Below are positions 1 to 11,423 of a stretch of DNA of 39,515 bases, piece after piece. Each line of letters begins with the position of its first letter. Position 1 is the stretch's first letter. This DNA is from Priapulus caudatus (lineage: Eukaryota > Priapulida > Priapulimorpha > Priapulimorphida > Priapulidae): assembly GCF_000485595.1 (NCBI RefSeq), contig NW_014579222.1, positions 1 through 39,515 on the forward strand. The letters are read 5' to 3'. Both the position numbers and the translations under genes were made by a program. The notes below the pieces were generated by a model that did no database searches, had not been told where the DNA came from, and saw only the letters and a list, made by a program, of their open reading frames with translations.

Positions 1-507
1 GATGTCCAAATCAGGCACGTGCGCACCTTCCTACCCGACTTGGCAAAGTCGACGTTCAGTGACTGGTACAACTTCTGCCGAGATATATGCACGGAGTGCC
101 TACAGCGAGATCCCGTCATGTATCAACGCGGCAACGCTCCCACGTCGTCCAATTGGGTTTTCGGTATCGTTGAACGCCACACCCGTAAATGTGTGCTCTA
201 CATCATGAAAGATCGGAAGCGAACGACGTTGCTCCCGCTCATACAACGACCTGTACAAGATGGCAGCACCATCTATTCCGATGAATTCGCCCGCTACAAA
301 TCTTTACGTCGGCTCGGCTACGATCATCAAACCGTCTGCCACAAGACCGAGTTTCTTTCCCCGGACGGAGTGTGCACGAATACCATTGAAGGCCTCTGGT
401 CTGAGGCAAAGCTGCGCATCAAGCACATGCACGGCGTCAGGACGAGTATGTTTCCAGGTGTGCTCGATGAGTTCATGTACCGCTGTATGTACGGTGCCGA
501 GCGATAA
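1..507 (+). pseudogene. Merlin (IS1016/ISXO2-type) DDE transposase, 3' part
   Basis: The frame is open from base 1 to the TGA-free end at the TAA around 505-507, so the gene runs in from outside the window. Merlin transposases cut and paste DNA with a DDE-type RNase H fold. Seen here: WVFGIVER (about residue 51 of the visible part), IYSDEFARYKSL with the second Asp, and TIEGLWSEAKLRIK with the final catalytic Glu. The segment that should carry the first Asp, normally between the DWYNFCRDIC motif and the Gln/Arg-Gly before WVFG, is almost absent: only about 20 residues separate them, so I infer an internal deletion that removes a catalytic residue. Downstream is non-coding. The family call is by motif and fairly safe; activity is unlikely. 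Confidence 0.75.
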
Positions 508-1086
508 ATGTACGGCTCGTTCATGGCGGATATTGCTACGCAATATCCCCTGAATCCATGAGATGTTCGCGTCATCGTTGTGTTGCATATGCTATCCCCA
601 CTCGGAAGTCGAAAACAATGATTATTCTCTAAAAAAAATTGTGTATTGTTTCCTTGTATTTGTTCGAGGGCGTTTACACACACACACGCACGCACGCAGA
701 CTAGGAGATCCACAGTTCAGTAAGTGAAACCAATACATTTCGCTTAATATAGCCTCATGACTACAGACTACGGTATCAGTTCGACCATTAGCATTCGCTT
801 TGCCCTTGGCCTAGCCTTAGAATACCAGTAAGAAATTTATCTGCTTATAGATTTGAAACTGAAGTGTTCCAAATAATTAAAGGTCGAAATCATAAATTGC
901 ATGTTTAATAACAAGTGAAAACATGATATTTCGAACCATGATTATTTCGACTATATCATATTTACATGCACATTTTCCCAGTGAGTTCCACGTAATTCAA
1001 GGTCGTAACAATCCATTTGATATGTTATAACAATTCAGAAACAATTATTTCCATACATCATTTCATATCATTTGTTCTAATTTTCT
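508..1086. other. Non-coding spacer with a short CA/CG microsatellite
   Basis: No coding region is supported. An ACAC...GCAC GCAC microsatellite occupies about 676-700. The rest is AT-rich and could hold the 5' end of the Helitron that follows, but I could not pick out a convincing 5' TC terminus. Confidence 0.5.
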
Positions 1087-1134
1087 ATGCCAGTTTCATT
1101 CAGTCATGTTCTTTATTATCTACTTTCAGTCGTA

Positions 1135-1858
1135 ATGCCTCCTGTCAAACACAAAAGTAAGCAAAAGTTGCCCCCTTCTTTCAACGACTTGCAAGACCAT
1201 CTTACAGCCAAAAAACCCAAGACTAAAAGATCTCGAGCGTCACAATCTAATGAAGAACGCCAATCAACACTCGAAGCCGACAGCGACCAACATCGCAAAG
1301 CACGCGCTTCACAATCTCATGAGCAACGCCAATCAACACTCGAAGCCGCCAGCGACCAACATCGCAAAGTACGCACTTCAGAATCTGATGAGCAACGCCA
1401 ATCAACACTCAAAGCCAACAGGGACCGACATCGCAAATCGTCGCATAAATTGCATGCCAATGGCTTGGCACGAGATGCCCAGTCTGTACTGTCTGCAAAC
1501 CAACACATCAACAACAATGACATTGGTCTTTTAATTAAAGTTGATGGCACCCCAACAAATGCGTGCACCCACTGCAAAGCCCTGCGTTGGAAGCATGAAA
1601 CTGCATCCATCTGCTGCAGTGGCAGCAAAATCACACTGCCACCACTTCCCAACCCAACTCATATGTTAACACATCTGTGGCAAGGTATGACACCACAAGC
1701 ACGCCTTTTTCGACAATATACTCGGCAGCTGAATAATGCCCTTGCCCTTGCATCACAGAAGGTTCATGAACCCCCACCACCTGGCAGTGGATGGAACCCC
1801 AGCGTAGTCATCCAGGGCAAACTGTACCATTTTGTCGGCCCACTCCAAGCCAACTCAG
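1135..1858 (+). CDS. Helitron exon 1: N-terminal region with three 23-residue repeats and a Cys cluster
   Basis: Encodes the N-terminal part of the Helitron Rep-helicase. I prefer the ATG at 1135 over 1087: it has a purine at -3, the stretch before it (CTACTTTCAG, ending 1129) looks like a splice acceptor, and the protein becomes Lys-rich and repeat-bearing straight after it. Residues from about 34 hold three tandem 23-residue charged repeats (each beginning R-A/T-S-Q/E-S). Then comes CTHCKALRWKHE...CC, the Cys/His cluster typical of Helitron N-termini, and a W-x-P region before the splice site. The donor is CAG|GTAATA after base 1858 (phase 1), and it joins codon-perfectly to 2329. The reading frame of this exon is intact. 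Confidence 0.75.
1234..1440 (+). repeat. Three in-frame 69-bp tandem repeats in the Helitron N-terminus
   Basis: Units at 1234-1302, 1303-1371 and 1372-1440, each encoding 23 residues around the core QRQSTL/ERQSTL and ending in H-R-K. The length is an exact multiple of three and the frame stays open, so the repeat expanded while the protein was coding. The Gln/Glu/Arg/Lys composition suggests a helical, possibly nucleic-acid-contacting spacer; that function is inference. Confidence 0.85.
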
Positions 1859-2328
1859 GTAATATTTCTTTTTTCGAAACCAATTTTCTAAACTAATGAT
1901 CATATAATCTAAATTTGCATACATAATTGTTAAACAATTTACAACCTTCCAACAAGCTGCTGCAATAAAGTAACTATATGGCGTTCTTCAGAATTTAAAT
2001 TTCTTAATCTATCACTGTCACCATTTACCTTTCAGTCCATACATATTCGATGAAGACAACAACATTTTAACAAGTTGTCAATACAGTCAGTCAATGACAC
2101 ACCTTCATATCTTTGTTTTAAATTACTCTGAATTATGCCTAAAATATCAAAATCATTTACATTTTAATGCATTGAAATATCTATTCACTTTATCATATCT
2201 AATAATGTCATTTTCGTCTCTGAATTATGCCTAAAATATCAAAATCATTTAAATCTTAATTAATGCATTGAAATATCTATTAAGTTTATCATATCTAAAA
2301 ATGTCATTTACATTTCTACTTCTCACAG
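1859..2328 (+). other. Helitron intron 1, containing a tandem duplication
   Basis: A 470-bp GT-AG intron; splicing restores a Gly codon (phase 1) between exon 1 and exon 2. Its 3' part holds two imperfect copies of a segment of about 92 bp (2126-2217 and 2218-about 2312), both starting CTCTGAATTATGCCTAAAAT. The second copy lies just before the functional acceptor. Confidence 0.8.
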
Positions 2329-5290
2329 GTGACACTCCCCAGTTTGCACAGATATACGTCCATGACCCTGACCATGACCAAGAGGAGGCACACATTCGCC
2401 TTGGACACATGCACCTACCTGCCAGCACTACCATCATCCAGCGCAACATGTTGTTAACTTTGCTGCAGTCTCTTCAGCTTCAACTTCGGCAATGCAACCC
2501 CTATGTGCAAGATTTCATCCAGGCCTGTGACATACCTGCAGCTGAACTTGGTCAAGTCAACTTTGTCATCAGCGAGAGTGCCAGACCTCTAGGAGAGCAT
2601 GTCAGACGGTACAACCGCAGCTTTAAGGAAGTGTCAGTCCTGATGGCAGATGCACCTGGCAAAAATGACTTTGTACTTCATATGAGGGAAAGAGCATTGC
2701 AGACCTTACAATACACACACCGCGCCACCGACCCACTTTACTATATCTTGCTTTTTCCTCGCGGCACAGATGGCTGGCATCTTGGGCTATGCCATGTTAA
2801 CCCACGGACAGGAGAACCAGTCAATAAGCGCATGGTGTCAAGAGAATTCTACACGTACCGCCTCCAGCTCCGCCAAAACCAGTCAGATGCCCTATTTCGA
2901 GCAAAGCGCCTGTTCCAAGAGTACTGCTGCATGGCCTTTGCAACAGCAGAGAACCAGCGCCTCTTCTATCTAAAGAACAACCAGAAGAAGCTGCGTGCTG
3001 AGCTCTACAACAACATCTGTGACATGGTTCATGCTCACGATGCAGCTGGCAAGCCAGGAGATCCAGCATTTGGTAAACCTGTCATCCTGCCACCATCATT
3101 TGCTGGGGGACCACGTGAAATGCACCGCCGATTTCAAGACGCCATGGCCATTGTTAGGAAGTATCACAGGCCTGACCTCTTCATCACCATGACCTGCAAC
3201 CCTGGCTGGAAAGAAATCAAGCATGCGCTGCTTCCAAACCAGACCCCTACTGACAGACTTGACATCGTCGCTCGGGTATTCAAAGAGAAACTCAGGGCAT
3301 TCCTTGATGAAATCATCAAAGATGGCATCATTGGTAAGGTCACCGCTCACTTATATGTTGTCGAGTTTCAGAAGAGAGGTCTACCTCATGCTCACATCCT
3401 CATCATCCTTCGACAGGACTGCAGGCTGCACAAAGCTGAAGACGTCGACAAGGTAGTCTGTGCCGAGCTCCCACCTGACCCCTTAAGCTTTGAAGAGGGC
3501 TCTCTGCAACGTCAGCAGACGCAACGCCTCCAGAATATCATCTTGCAGTGCATGCTGCATGGTCCCTGTGGTTCGCAGTACGCAAATGCACCCTGCATGA
3601 AGAATGGAATGTGTGACAAGGGCTACCGGAAGGCCTTCAACAAGGAAACAGACTGGAACACCCATGAGACATACCCGACGTACCGAAGACGTTCCCCTCA
3701 GCAAGGCGGTCGACAAATCTTCTACAAGAATCGCAAAGTCGACAATAGCTGGGTTGTCCCATACAACCCCTACACAAGCACAAGGTATAATGCGCACATC
3801 AACTGCGAAGCCTGCTGCTCAGCACTTGCAGCAAAGTACCTTTTTAAGTACGTACACAAGGGTCCCGATCGTGCAATGATGCACGTGCAAGGTTCAGAAG
3901 AACACACACGGACATCTGTGCATGTCAGGGATGAAGTCACCGACTATTAAGACATGCGATCACTAGGCTCCAGTGAGGCATGCTGGCGTCTCTTCGGCTT
4001 CAATATCAGCGAACGTCATCCTGCTGTGTACGCAATGCGTGTACACCTCCAAGGCGAGGAGATGATATATTACGAAGAGGGTCAGCAACGCCAAGCTGCT
4101 CAGCAAGACCACACCACGGAGCTCACCGGTTTCTTGAGTTACAATAAGGCCCACCCTGACACAGCTGTGAAGTACTGTGACTTTCCAGAGATCTTCACAT
4201 GGCACAAACCAACCAAGAAATGGGTGCCACGTCGAGGATCTTTTAACACCATTGGCCGGGTCCTTACTATACACCCACTAGCTGGAGAGGTATACTACCT
4301 GCGGATGCTGCTCAACCATGACCAAAGCAAAGGTGCAGGATGTCATGAGGTTCTGAAAAGAGTACATGGACACTGCCATGACACCTTCAAAGGTGCATGT
4401 GAAGCGCTCGGACTACTCCAAAGTGACAATGAGTGGCACACCATACTCACAGATGCTGCTCTAACACAGATGTGCCCCCAGATCAAAGAGTTGTTCGTTA
4501 CCTTGCTGCTGTTCAACAAACCTTCTGATCCAGCAGCATTGTTTGATCAACACTACATGGAGTGGTGGGATGACTTGAAGCAGAACATGCCTACTCCACC
4601 AGATGACAAGCTTCTCCGTGCCATGGTTCTGCTGGACATTGAACGTCGCTTGCAAAACCACAGCAAAGAGCTCCCAGATTTCTACCTACCAACCATCCCT
4701 CACGACATGCGACAGAGAGTGCGGGAACAAGACGACGACTACAAACACGCACATCTACCCATGGTAATCCAAGAAGAACTTGCATACGATATCACAAGTT
4801 TGCAGAGCATTGTAGCAGATCGCCTTAACGGAAACCACGCTTTGCTACCATCTCAACGAGCGGTCTATGATGCAGTGATGGATGCTGTTCAGCGCAAAAT
4901 CCCCTTGGCAATCTTCCTTGATGCAAGAGGTGGAACTGGCAAAACCTACACCCTCAACGCTCTCCTGGCTGCTACTCGAACGTTGGACAACCACAAAAAC
5001 ATTTCCCTAGCTGTTGCATCCAGTGGCATTGTTGCGACGCTTCTCCTGGGAAGTCGCACATTCCACTCCAGGTTCAAGGTTCCAATACAAATAACCGAAT
5101 CGACAACATTCCAGATCACTAAGCAAAGTGCAGTGGCAGACCTCATTGACCGGGCCAAACTCATCGTGTGGGATGAGGCACCCATGGGTCACAGACACCT
5201 GTTGGAAGCACTCGACCGCACTCTGCGAGACATCACCAGCCAGGATTTACCATTCGGGGGCAAAGTAATGGTTCTTGCTGGAGACTTCAG
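2329..5290 (+). pseudogene. Helitron exon 2: HUH Rep nuclease and N-terminal half of PIF1-type helicase
   Basis: The largest exon of the Helitron transposase. The Rep domain nicks and joins single-stranded DNA. Its HUH motif is GLPHAHILIIL at 3378-3410, and the paired catalytic tyrosines lie in KYLFKYVHKG at about 3834-3863. The SF1 helicase starts after about 4830, with Walker A DARGGTGKT (about 4921-4947) and Walker B LIVWDEAPM (about 5160-5186). A single in-frame TAA at 3948-3950, just before the conserved EACWR-F segment, interrupts an otherwise open frame; the same frame continues from 3951. The donor TTCAG|GTGAGC follows base 5290 (phase 2). Apart from the stop the exon is well preserved, so inactivation looks recent. 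Confidence 0.88.
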
Positions 5291-5722
5291 GTGAGCATAT
5301 TAACTTAAATGCACATACATTACAAAACACATAGAAATATGTCTTCTCCATGATTCATTCATTGAATCCTATAACGCTAATCAATAAGTAATAATAATCA
5401 TAATAATACAGCAACATTTATATTGCAATCTAGAAATAACATCAATTTGCCAATGACATAAGTATACAAGAATTTCCCAAAACTGTTAAACAGATCAATT
5501 AATTCAAATTTATATTAATGTTGTTTCAGATTATTAACAAGACAAAGGTTCTCTATCATTTTCACACAACTTTTGCCTGTCAATAATGGAGCACCGCCAG
5601 CTCAGATTGTTCATGCATCACTAAAGTCGTCAAAGCTGCAGAGCCATTTCATTAATCAACTCAGATTGATGCTAATATTGTTTTAGATTATTAACAAGAC
5701 AAATGTTCTCTATCATTTTCAG
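5291..5722 (+). other. Helitron intron 2, carrying a broken copy of the next exon's start
   Basis: A 432-bp intron whose acceptor TTTTCAG|ACAAG joins in phase 2 to give the helicase segment GDFRQVLPVI. Inside it, about 5513-5655 is a diverged copy of the acceptor and exon 3 start (about 5664-5810). In the upstream copy the acceptor AG has become AC and the coding part has lost its frame, so only the downstream copy can be used. Confidence 0.82.
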
Positions 5723-6712
5723 ACAAGTTTTGCCTGTCATCAAGCGAGGATCACGAGCTCAGATTGTTGATGCATCACTGAAACGGTCAAAGCTGTGGAG
5801 CCATTTCACCCTGTTCAACCTGACAGAGAACATGCGCGTGTTGCAGAGTGGTGATGACAAAGAGCTCAAGGAATTTGATGCCTGGCTCCTGCAACTCGGC
5901 AATGGTCACATTGACTACATAAGGGACGACACCATGGTGCTACCACCTCACATGTGCATGACCATTGATGACACCTCGCGCAACAGTCTTAACCGGTCTA
6001 TCATGATGGCAGTCAGCTGGGTGTTTCCAGATCTACATGATCGAAAAAATGACTACGAATGGATTGCACAGCGTGCAATCCTTGCCCCAAAAAACTCGGC
6101 TGTAGACACCATCAATGAACATATCTCGAGTACATTCCCTGAAACCCTCACCATGTGCAGGAGTGCAGACAGCACAATAGATGAGGACGACGCCACAAGA
6201 TTCCCAACAGAGTATCTAAACACGATCAACACTGCTGGCATGCCACCACATTGCCTGGCACTAAAGAAAGGCATGCCCCTCCTCCTACCCATGAACCTTA
6301 ACCCCAAGGAGGGACTTTGCAATGGCACCCGACTTATCGTCAAGGAGATCGTTCATGGATGCCTCCTGAAGGCATGTCAATTGCAAATGGTGACCAGAGA
6401 GGACGGGAAGTGTTCATTTCACGGATCACATTGCAGCCAACTGACGATGCATTCCCTTTCCTTTGGCAACGTCGTCAGTTTCCAGTAAGGGTTGCTTTTG
6501 CAATGACAATCAACAAAAGCCAGGGTCAGAGCCTTCATCGGGTCTGTGTGTGGCTGCAAGATCCTGTCTTCACCCATGGACAACTTTATATCGCTGCTTC
6601 ACGTGTTGGCCACCCAAGCAACCTTCGCTTCGCCATCAACAAAATTCCTGACCTCCCGTCAACCACCACATCAAACATCGTTTACAGGGAAATCCTATCA
6701 ACAACGTCTTAG
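5723..6712 (+). pseudogene. Helitron exon 3: C-terminal half of PIF1-type helicase, frameshifted
   Basis: Continues the helicase: GDFRQVLPVI across the splice, LTENMRV, then the L/M-PLLLPMNLNPKEGLCNGTRL segment, and finally the C-terminal helicase motifs VAFAMTINKSQGQSL (about 6492-6535) and LYIAASRVG, which are in another frame. The frame change lies near 6400-6410, where GACCAGAGAGGACG has two more bases than the duplicate at 6741 (GACCAGAGGACA); an AG dinucleotide expansion explains it. The TAG stop is at 6710-6712. Together with the stop in exon 2 this makes the gene a pseudogene. Confidence 0.85.
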
Positions 6713-6718
6713 TTCCAT

Positions 6719-6934
6719 TGAAGGCAATCATTGCAAATAGTGACCAGAGGACATGAAGTGTTCATTCCATCGATCATGTTGAACACAACGGATGATGAAT
6801 TCCCTTTCCCATGTCAACGTCGTCAGTTTCCAGTGAGGGTTGCTTTTGCAATTACCATCAACAAAAGCCAGGGTCCGTACCACATACTCTTTGTATACAG
6901 CGACTTTGTTTATTGTCAGTTGAGGGAAATGTAA
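6719..6934 (+). pseudogene. Second, partial copy of the Helitron helicase C-terminus
   Basis: Bases 6719-6875 repeat 6367-6525 of the same element, including TRGHEVFIP and the helicase motif [12 protein letters not shown]. After the GGTCC at about 6878 the homology ends and the frame runs into a stop at 6932-6934. This copy has the shorter, in-frame version of the dinucleotide run that is expanded in exon 3. It arose by tandem duplication or from a second Helitron inserted end to end. Confidence 0.75.
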
Positions 6935-6979
6935 GAAGCGCACTAGCACCACAATATATCGTTTAGCCCCTTCATGGCT

Positions 6980-7005
6980 GCCACGGAGTGGCTGTTGGCC
7001 TCTAG
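6980..7005 (+). other. Candidate Helitron 3' terminus (hairpin plus CTAG)
   Basis: GCCAC-GGA-GTGGC forms a perfect 5-bp stem with a 3-base loop at 6980-6992. CTAG follows nine bases later (7002-7005), and the next base is T. Helitrons end in CTRR preceded by a short hairpin and insert between A and T, so this fits in sequence, spacing and position downstream of the helicase. Short motifs of this kind also arise by chance. Confidence 0.5.
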
Positions 7006-7650
7006 TTCAATCATACCTCTGTGACATACACCTACGGTTATCTACGCTCCACGGATAAACCAACGAGTCCTTGACCTTTCCCCTTACCACGCAGGGGTAT
7101 GCCACACATGTGAAAAACTGCCGCCTTTATCTATCTGCATAATTATATACAGTGCGTGCGGTGCACTGTGCTGCACCATTTCCAGCACGGCTTGTCGGCA
7201 ATCATAGGTATATACATCCCTATCTCGCTCTCCAGCAAGTCTCCAGCAGTGTGTGGTCGCAAAGGGATTTATATTCATCATGCCTTAACATACGTGGTCG
7301 CACCAGTCGCACAGTCGAAAGCCTTCTCCTATATATGCATATATGTCCCTTGTGTACATGCGCATATCCACGTGTATACTCTTCCCTATATATATATATT
7401 ATAATATATACATATGTATATTTAAACATCTATGTCGCCTATATACCGTATATATACATATCTTTTGCCATTTCAAGCGTAAATTAAACATATAATATAT
7501 AGTATATACATATACTCTTAATATTACTATATACTATCATACAACATGATATATATATATATGCCGCATATATATATATACACAGTCGCTCAGTAACACT
7601 CCACAGTATATAGCGTAGTGGCGCCATCTATCGGAGAAAAAAAGTGGTTT
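7006..7650. repeat. AT-rich spacer with TA microsatellites
   Basis: No gene is supported. Runs of TATATA dominate 7388-7410 and 7545-7582, with many diverged ATATAC blocks between. Small open frames here are by-products of the simple repeats. Confidence 0.7.
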
Positions 7651-7654
7651 TTAA
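7651..7654. other. TTAA, possible piggyBac 5' target site
   Basis: TTAA is followed by ACCTGGGGGTGTC about 410 bases before the piggyBac start codon. piggyBac elements insert at TTAA and often begin with a pyrimidine/G-run terminal repeat, so this could be the left end. The matching right end is missing because the element is truncated, so it cannot be confirmed here. Confidence 0.3.
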
Positions 7655-8065
7655 ACCTGGGGGTGTCAAATAGGATTTGGCCGTGGTTTTTATCACTGGA
7701 GATAGCACTACAAATTGGAATAGATTTTGAGCCACATCAGACTGGAAGACTGGTAAGTAATGCATAAGTATTTTGATAAATGTACCAAGAATAAGAGGAA
7801 AACATTATTATAATAAAAAACATCACAATTGAGTAAAAATTGATGCTGTAAAAACAATGTAGCCATATGGTAACATTGCCCACAAAGGGGAATAATTGAT
7901 AGTGACATATGGCTACATTGATCATCATAGGTTACTAAAAGATAATAATGTTGCCCAAAGTTTTGGATTATAAATGTATTATATTTTGATATATCCGTAT
8001 AAGGTTTACTAACTAACAAATAATAATAACTTTTCTAATATGCTGTTTTATATTTTAGGTAAACT

Positions 8066-9340
8066 ATGGCATTCTCTACTGCATCCTTCTATGGCCGAAA
8101 AGGGAAAGTGTTGATTCCAACATCCGGTGATATATCTGATGCCGGAGACTCTAGTGACAGTAAAAGTGAAGACATCCAACATGATAGGGATGCTTCTTCT
8201 GATGATGAAGATGATAATGATCAGGGTGATGAAGATGATAATGATCAGGGTGATGAAGGCACAGACCCAGATGTTCAGCCAGTTGCTAGTGGATCAAAAT
8301 CGACCAAAACTAGGAAACCCAAGAAGACTTACAAATACAAATGGCGAAAGGTTGAAATAGTTCGTGGAGATATATCATATAATAGACAATTAACTGTTCC
8401 TGTTGGTTTATATACACCTCTGACCTATTTTTCTGACTTATTCAGCGATGAACTAATTGAAATGATTGTGGCGCAAACAAACTTATACTCTGTCCAAAAT
8501 TCAGGGAAGTCCGTCAATACAAACAAAGACAAAATCAAAAGTTTCATAGCTATTCTTATGATTATGGTGGTGATGAAACTTCCTGCATATCATGACTACT
8601 GGAACCAGAGCACCCGGATTCCTTCCGTTACCAATCACATGTCACTAAAGCGTTTTGAAAAACTTCGTCGGTTCCTTTACTTCAGTGACAACACTACTGC
8701 TGATCCAAATGACAGATTTGCGAAAGTTCGTCCATTACTAGATTGAGTTAGAAGCAAACTACTGAAAATTGAACCGGAAGGCGAATATTCTGTGGATGAG
8801 ACGATGATCCCCTACAAAGGTACAAAAGCTGGGAATTTACAGCAATACATTAAAAACAAACCCAAAAAATGGGGCTTCAAATTCTTTACACGAGCCGGTG
8901 TGACTGGCATCATATATGACTTCATACCCTATGCTGGATCGTCAACATTTGGTGACATTGAGTTTGATAAAGAAGAAAACCTTGGAATATCTGCAAAATT
9001 TGTGACAGTTCTATGCAAGACCATTGAGAACAAAATGAACTCAAGAGTGTTCTTTGACAATTTCTTCTGTTGTTTTGAGTTGATAGAGTACCTAAAAACC
9101 CATGGTATTCACTCTGTTGGTACGATGAGAAGGGATCGCCTGCGTAACTGCACCTTGACTGAGGACAAAGTGTTCTCCAAGCAAGGCCGTGGTTCCTATG
9201 ATTACACAACTGACCGGAATGTTGGGGTCACTGTTGTCAAATGGGTCGAGAATAAGAATGTCATTCTTGCGAGTTCGTTTGTTGGTGTTGAACCAGTCGA
9301 GTCAGTCAAAAGATATGATAAGAATGAGAAGAAAATAAGC
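8066..9340 (+). pseudogene. piggyBac-type transposase (PGBD-like), C-terminally truncated
   Basis: piggyBac transposases cut at TTAA using three Asp residues. The protein opens with an acidic, Asp/Glu/Ser-rich tail holding a 24-bp tandem repeat (about 8208-8255), then the LYTPLTYFSDLFSDELIEMI segment that marks the family. The first catalytic Asp is in SVDETMIPYKGT (codon 8795), the second in VFFDNFF (codon 9056). A TGA at 8744-8746 interrupts the frame (LLD*VRSKLL) and the same frame resumes at once. Homology stops after RYDKNEKKIS near 9340, before the Gly-Gly-Val-Asp region with the third Asp, so the last third is missing. ATG 8066 follows an AG that could be a splice acceptor. Confidence 0.85.
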
Positions 9341-9400
9341 TTCGACGCGCACACGAGTGCATAGTTTTGTCACAAACTTCGTGTTTCCTGGCGCCGCACG

Positions 9401-10261
<861 letters not shown>

Positions 10262-11423
10262 GTTACTACGTCCACACTGGCATTTGCGTGGACAACCAGG
10301 AGTTATAAAAAGCAGCAAGTCATCACCGTCTTCATCGACCACTTGCTGAGAGGACGACATTCTCTGACTACGCTCTCCATCATGAAAATCAGCTGCTTCA
10401 GAAGAGCACATGTGCACCACTGTGCATACTTCAGCATGAGGACTTTGACTGCAGATGATACTTGTAATGCTCGATCTAAGTACACCCCTACATCAGTGCG
10501 GAACAGAGTTTTGTACTTTTGGCGCTTGAATGAGAACCAAAATATTCTCGCCTCTTTGGGTCACTATCACCTGCCCCTAAAGCAGAAGAGATCAGATGAT
10601 TCTGCAGGGTCAATCCGTACAAAAATGGTTAATTCACCTCAAGTGGATGAGCAGTTGGAAATTCCAATCCGTACAAAAATGGTTAATTCACCTCAAGTGG
10701 ATGAGCAGTTGGAAATTCCTGAGCTGGATGATTATGTAATGCCAGAAACAACTTCATACCTTCAGTTTCAGCACAATCTGATTAGCAGCGCTGGAGTGCT
10801 TAAATGGAGAGTTCATAGCACTGATCACAATCACGACATCCTGGTATTGAATGACATTAACCTGGAGTCAGCAACTTTTCAGAAAAATCAGTTTGCTCAC
10901 CTATGTCGGGGCAAATCCAGAAACACAGGAAATGTGTCATACAGCTGTACGTGCAAAATGTTCAGCACATGTGCTGCAATGCAGTTAGCTGATGGTAGTG
11001 ATAGTACACAATGCTGTCATGTGCGATTTTTCATAGAACATATTGAGCCTGTGTATGACTCGCTTTTTTCTGGAGACATTACCTGCTACTCTACTCCAGT
11101 CACCAAGAAGATCAATGATGCCATGAAGACAGTCAACCATGTTGCTGTGAGACTAGATTCAGATGGTCAAAATCACCGTTTCTCTGTGTTGTCGATGGAC
11201 ACAAGGTCGTGTAGTCTAGTTACACTCCAAAATGGCAGGATCTCTTGCCAGTGGCAAATGTAATGCCACCAAGGGCCATACGAGGAAAGTGAAGTTGCTT
11301 TCAGAATTACCCAACTGCCCACACCTGCAAGCAATGGATGCAAATCGTGAACTGTGGAGTGAACTGTGTGACCTTCCTAGTAGAGCTGATAACTCTGACA
11401 GTGAAGACGATGAGAACCGTTAA
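10262..11423 (+). pseudogene. KDZ/HMGXB3-like transposase-derived gene, N-terminal exon(s)
   Basis: An open frame of about 300 residues (10343-11263) continues in a second frame (11232-11423) after a one-base shift near 11250. Seen: a Cys cluster (SYSCTCKMFSTC, then QCCHVRFFIEHIEPVYDSL), a further Cys pair around the frameshift, and an acidic end (DNSDSEDDE). This Cys-rich layout, with the exons downstream, resembles the large invertebrate proteins related to vertebrate HMGXB3 and to KDZ transposases; I recognise the type but not a specific gene. The acceptor TTTTCAG before 10262 suggests an earlier exon. It may be a decayed element rather than a host gene. Confidence 0.45.
10611..10718 (+). 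repeat. Perfect 54-bp tandem duplication inside the coding frame
   Basis: Bases 10611-10664 and 10665-10718 are identical and encode the same 18 residues twice (IRTKMVNSPQVDEQLEIP). The unit is a multiple of three, so the frame is kept. Perfect identity means a recent event, or an assembly artefact. Confidence 0.95.

Larger units (their letters stand above)
1087..7005 (+). mobile_element. Helitron, autonomous type but decayed
   Basis: A rolling-circle transposon coding for one long Rep-helicase protein spread over three exons (listed separately). The HUH nuclease motif, the Y-x3-Y motif and a PIF1-type helicase are all present in order, which is diagnostic of Helitrons. A candidate 3' terminus (hairpin 6980-6992, then CTAG at 7002-7005 followed by T) closes the element. 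The 5' end is not determined; I give the earliest in-frame ATG. Lesions: in-frame TAA at 3948-3950, a 2-base frameshift near 6402, and a tandem repeat of the helicase tail at 6719-6934. It probably cannot make an active protein. Confidence 0.8.

Noticed and set aside
5541-5640. Alternative exon in Helitron intron 2
   Set aside because: It is a copy of the exon 3 start, but its acceptor is AC instead of AG and the frame is broken.
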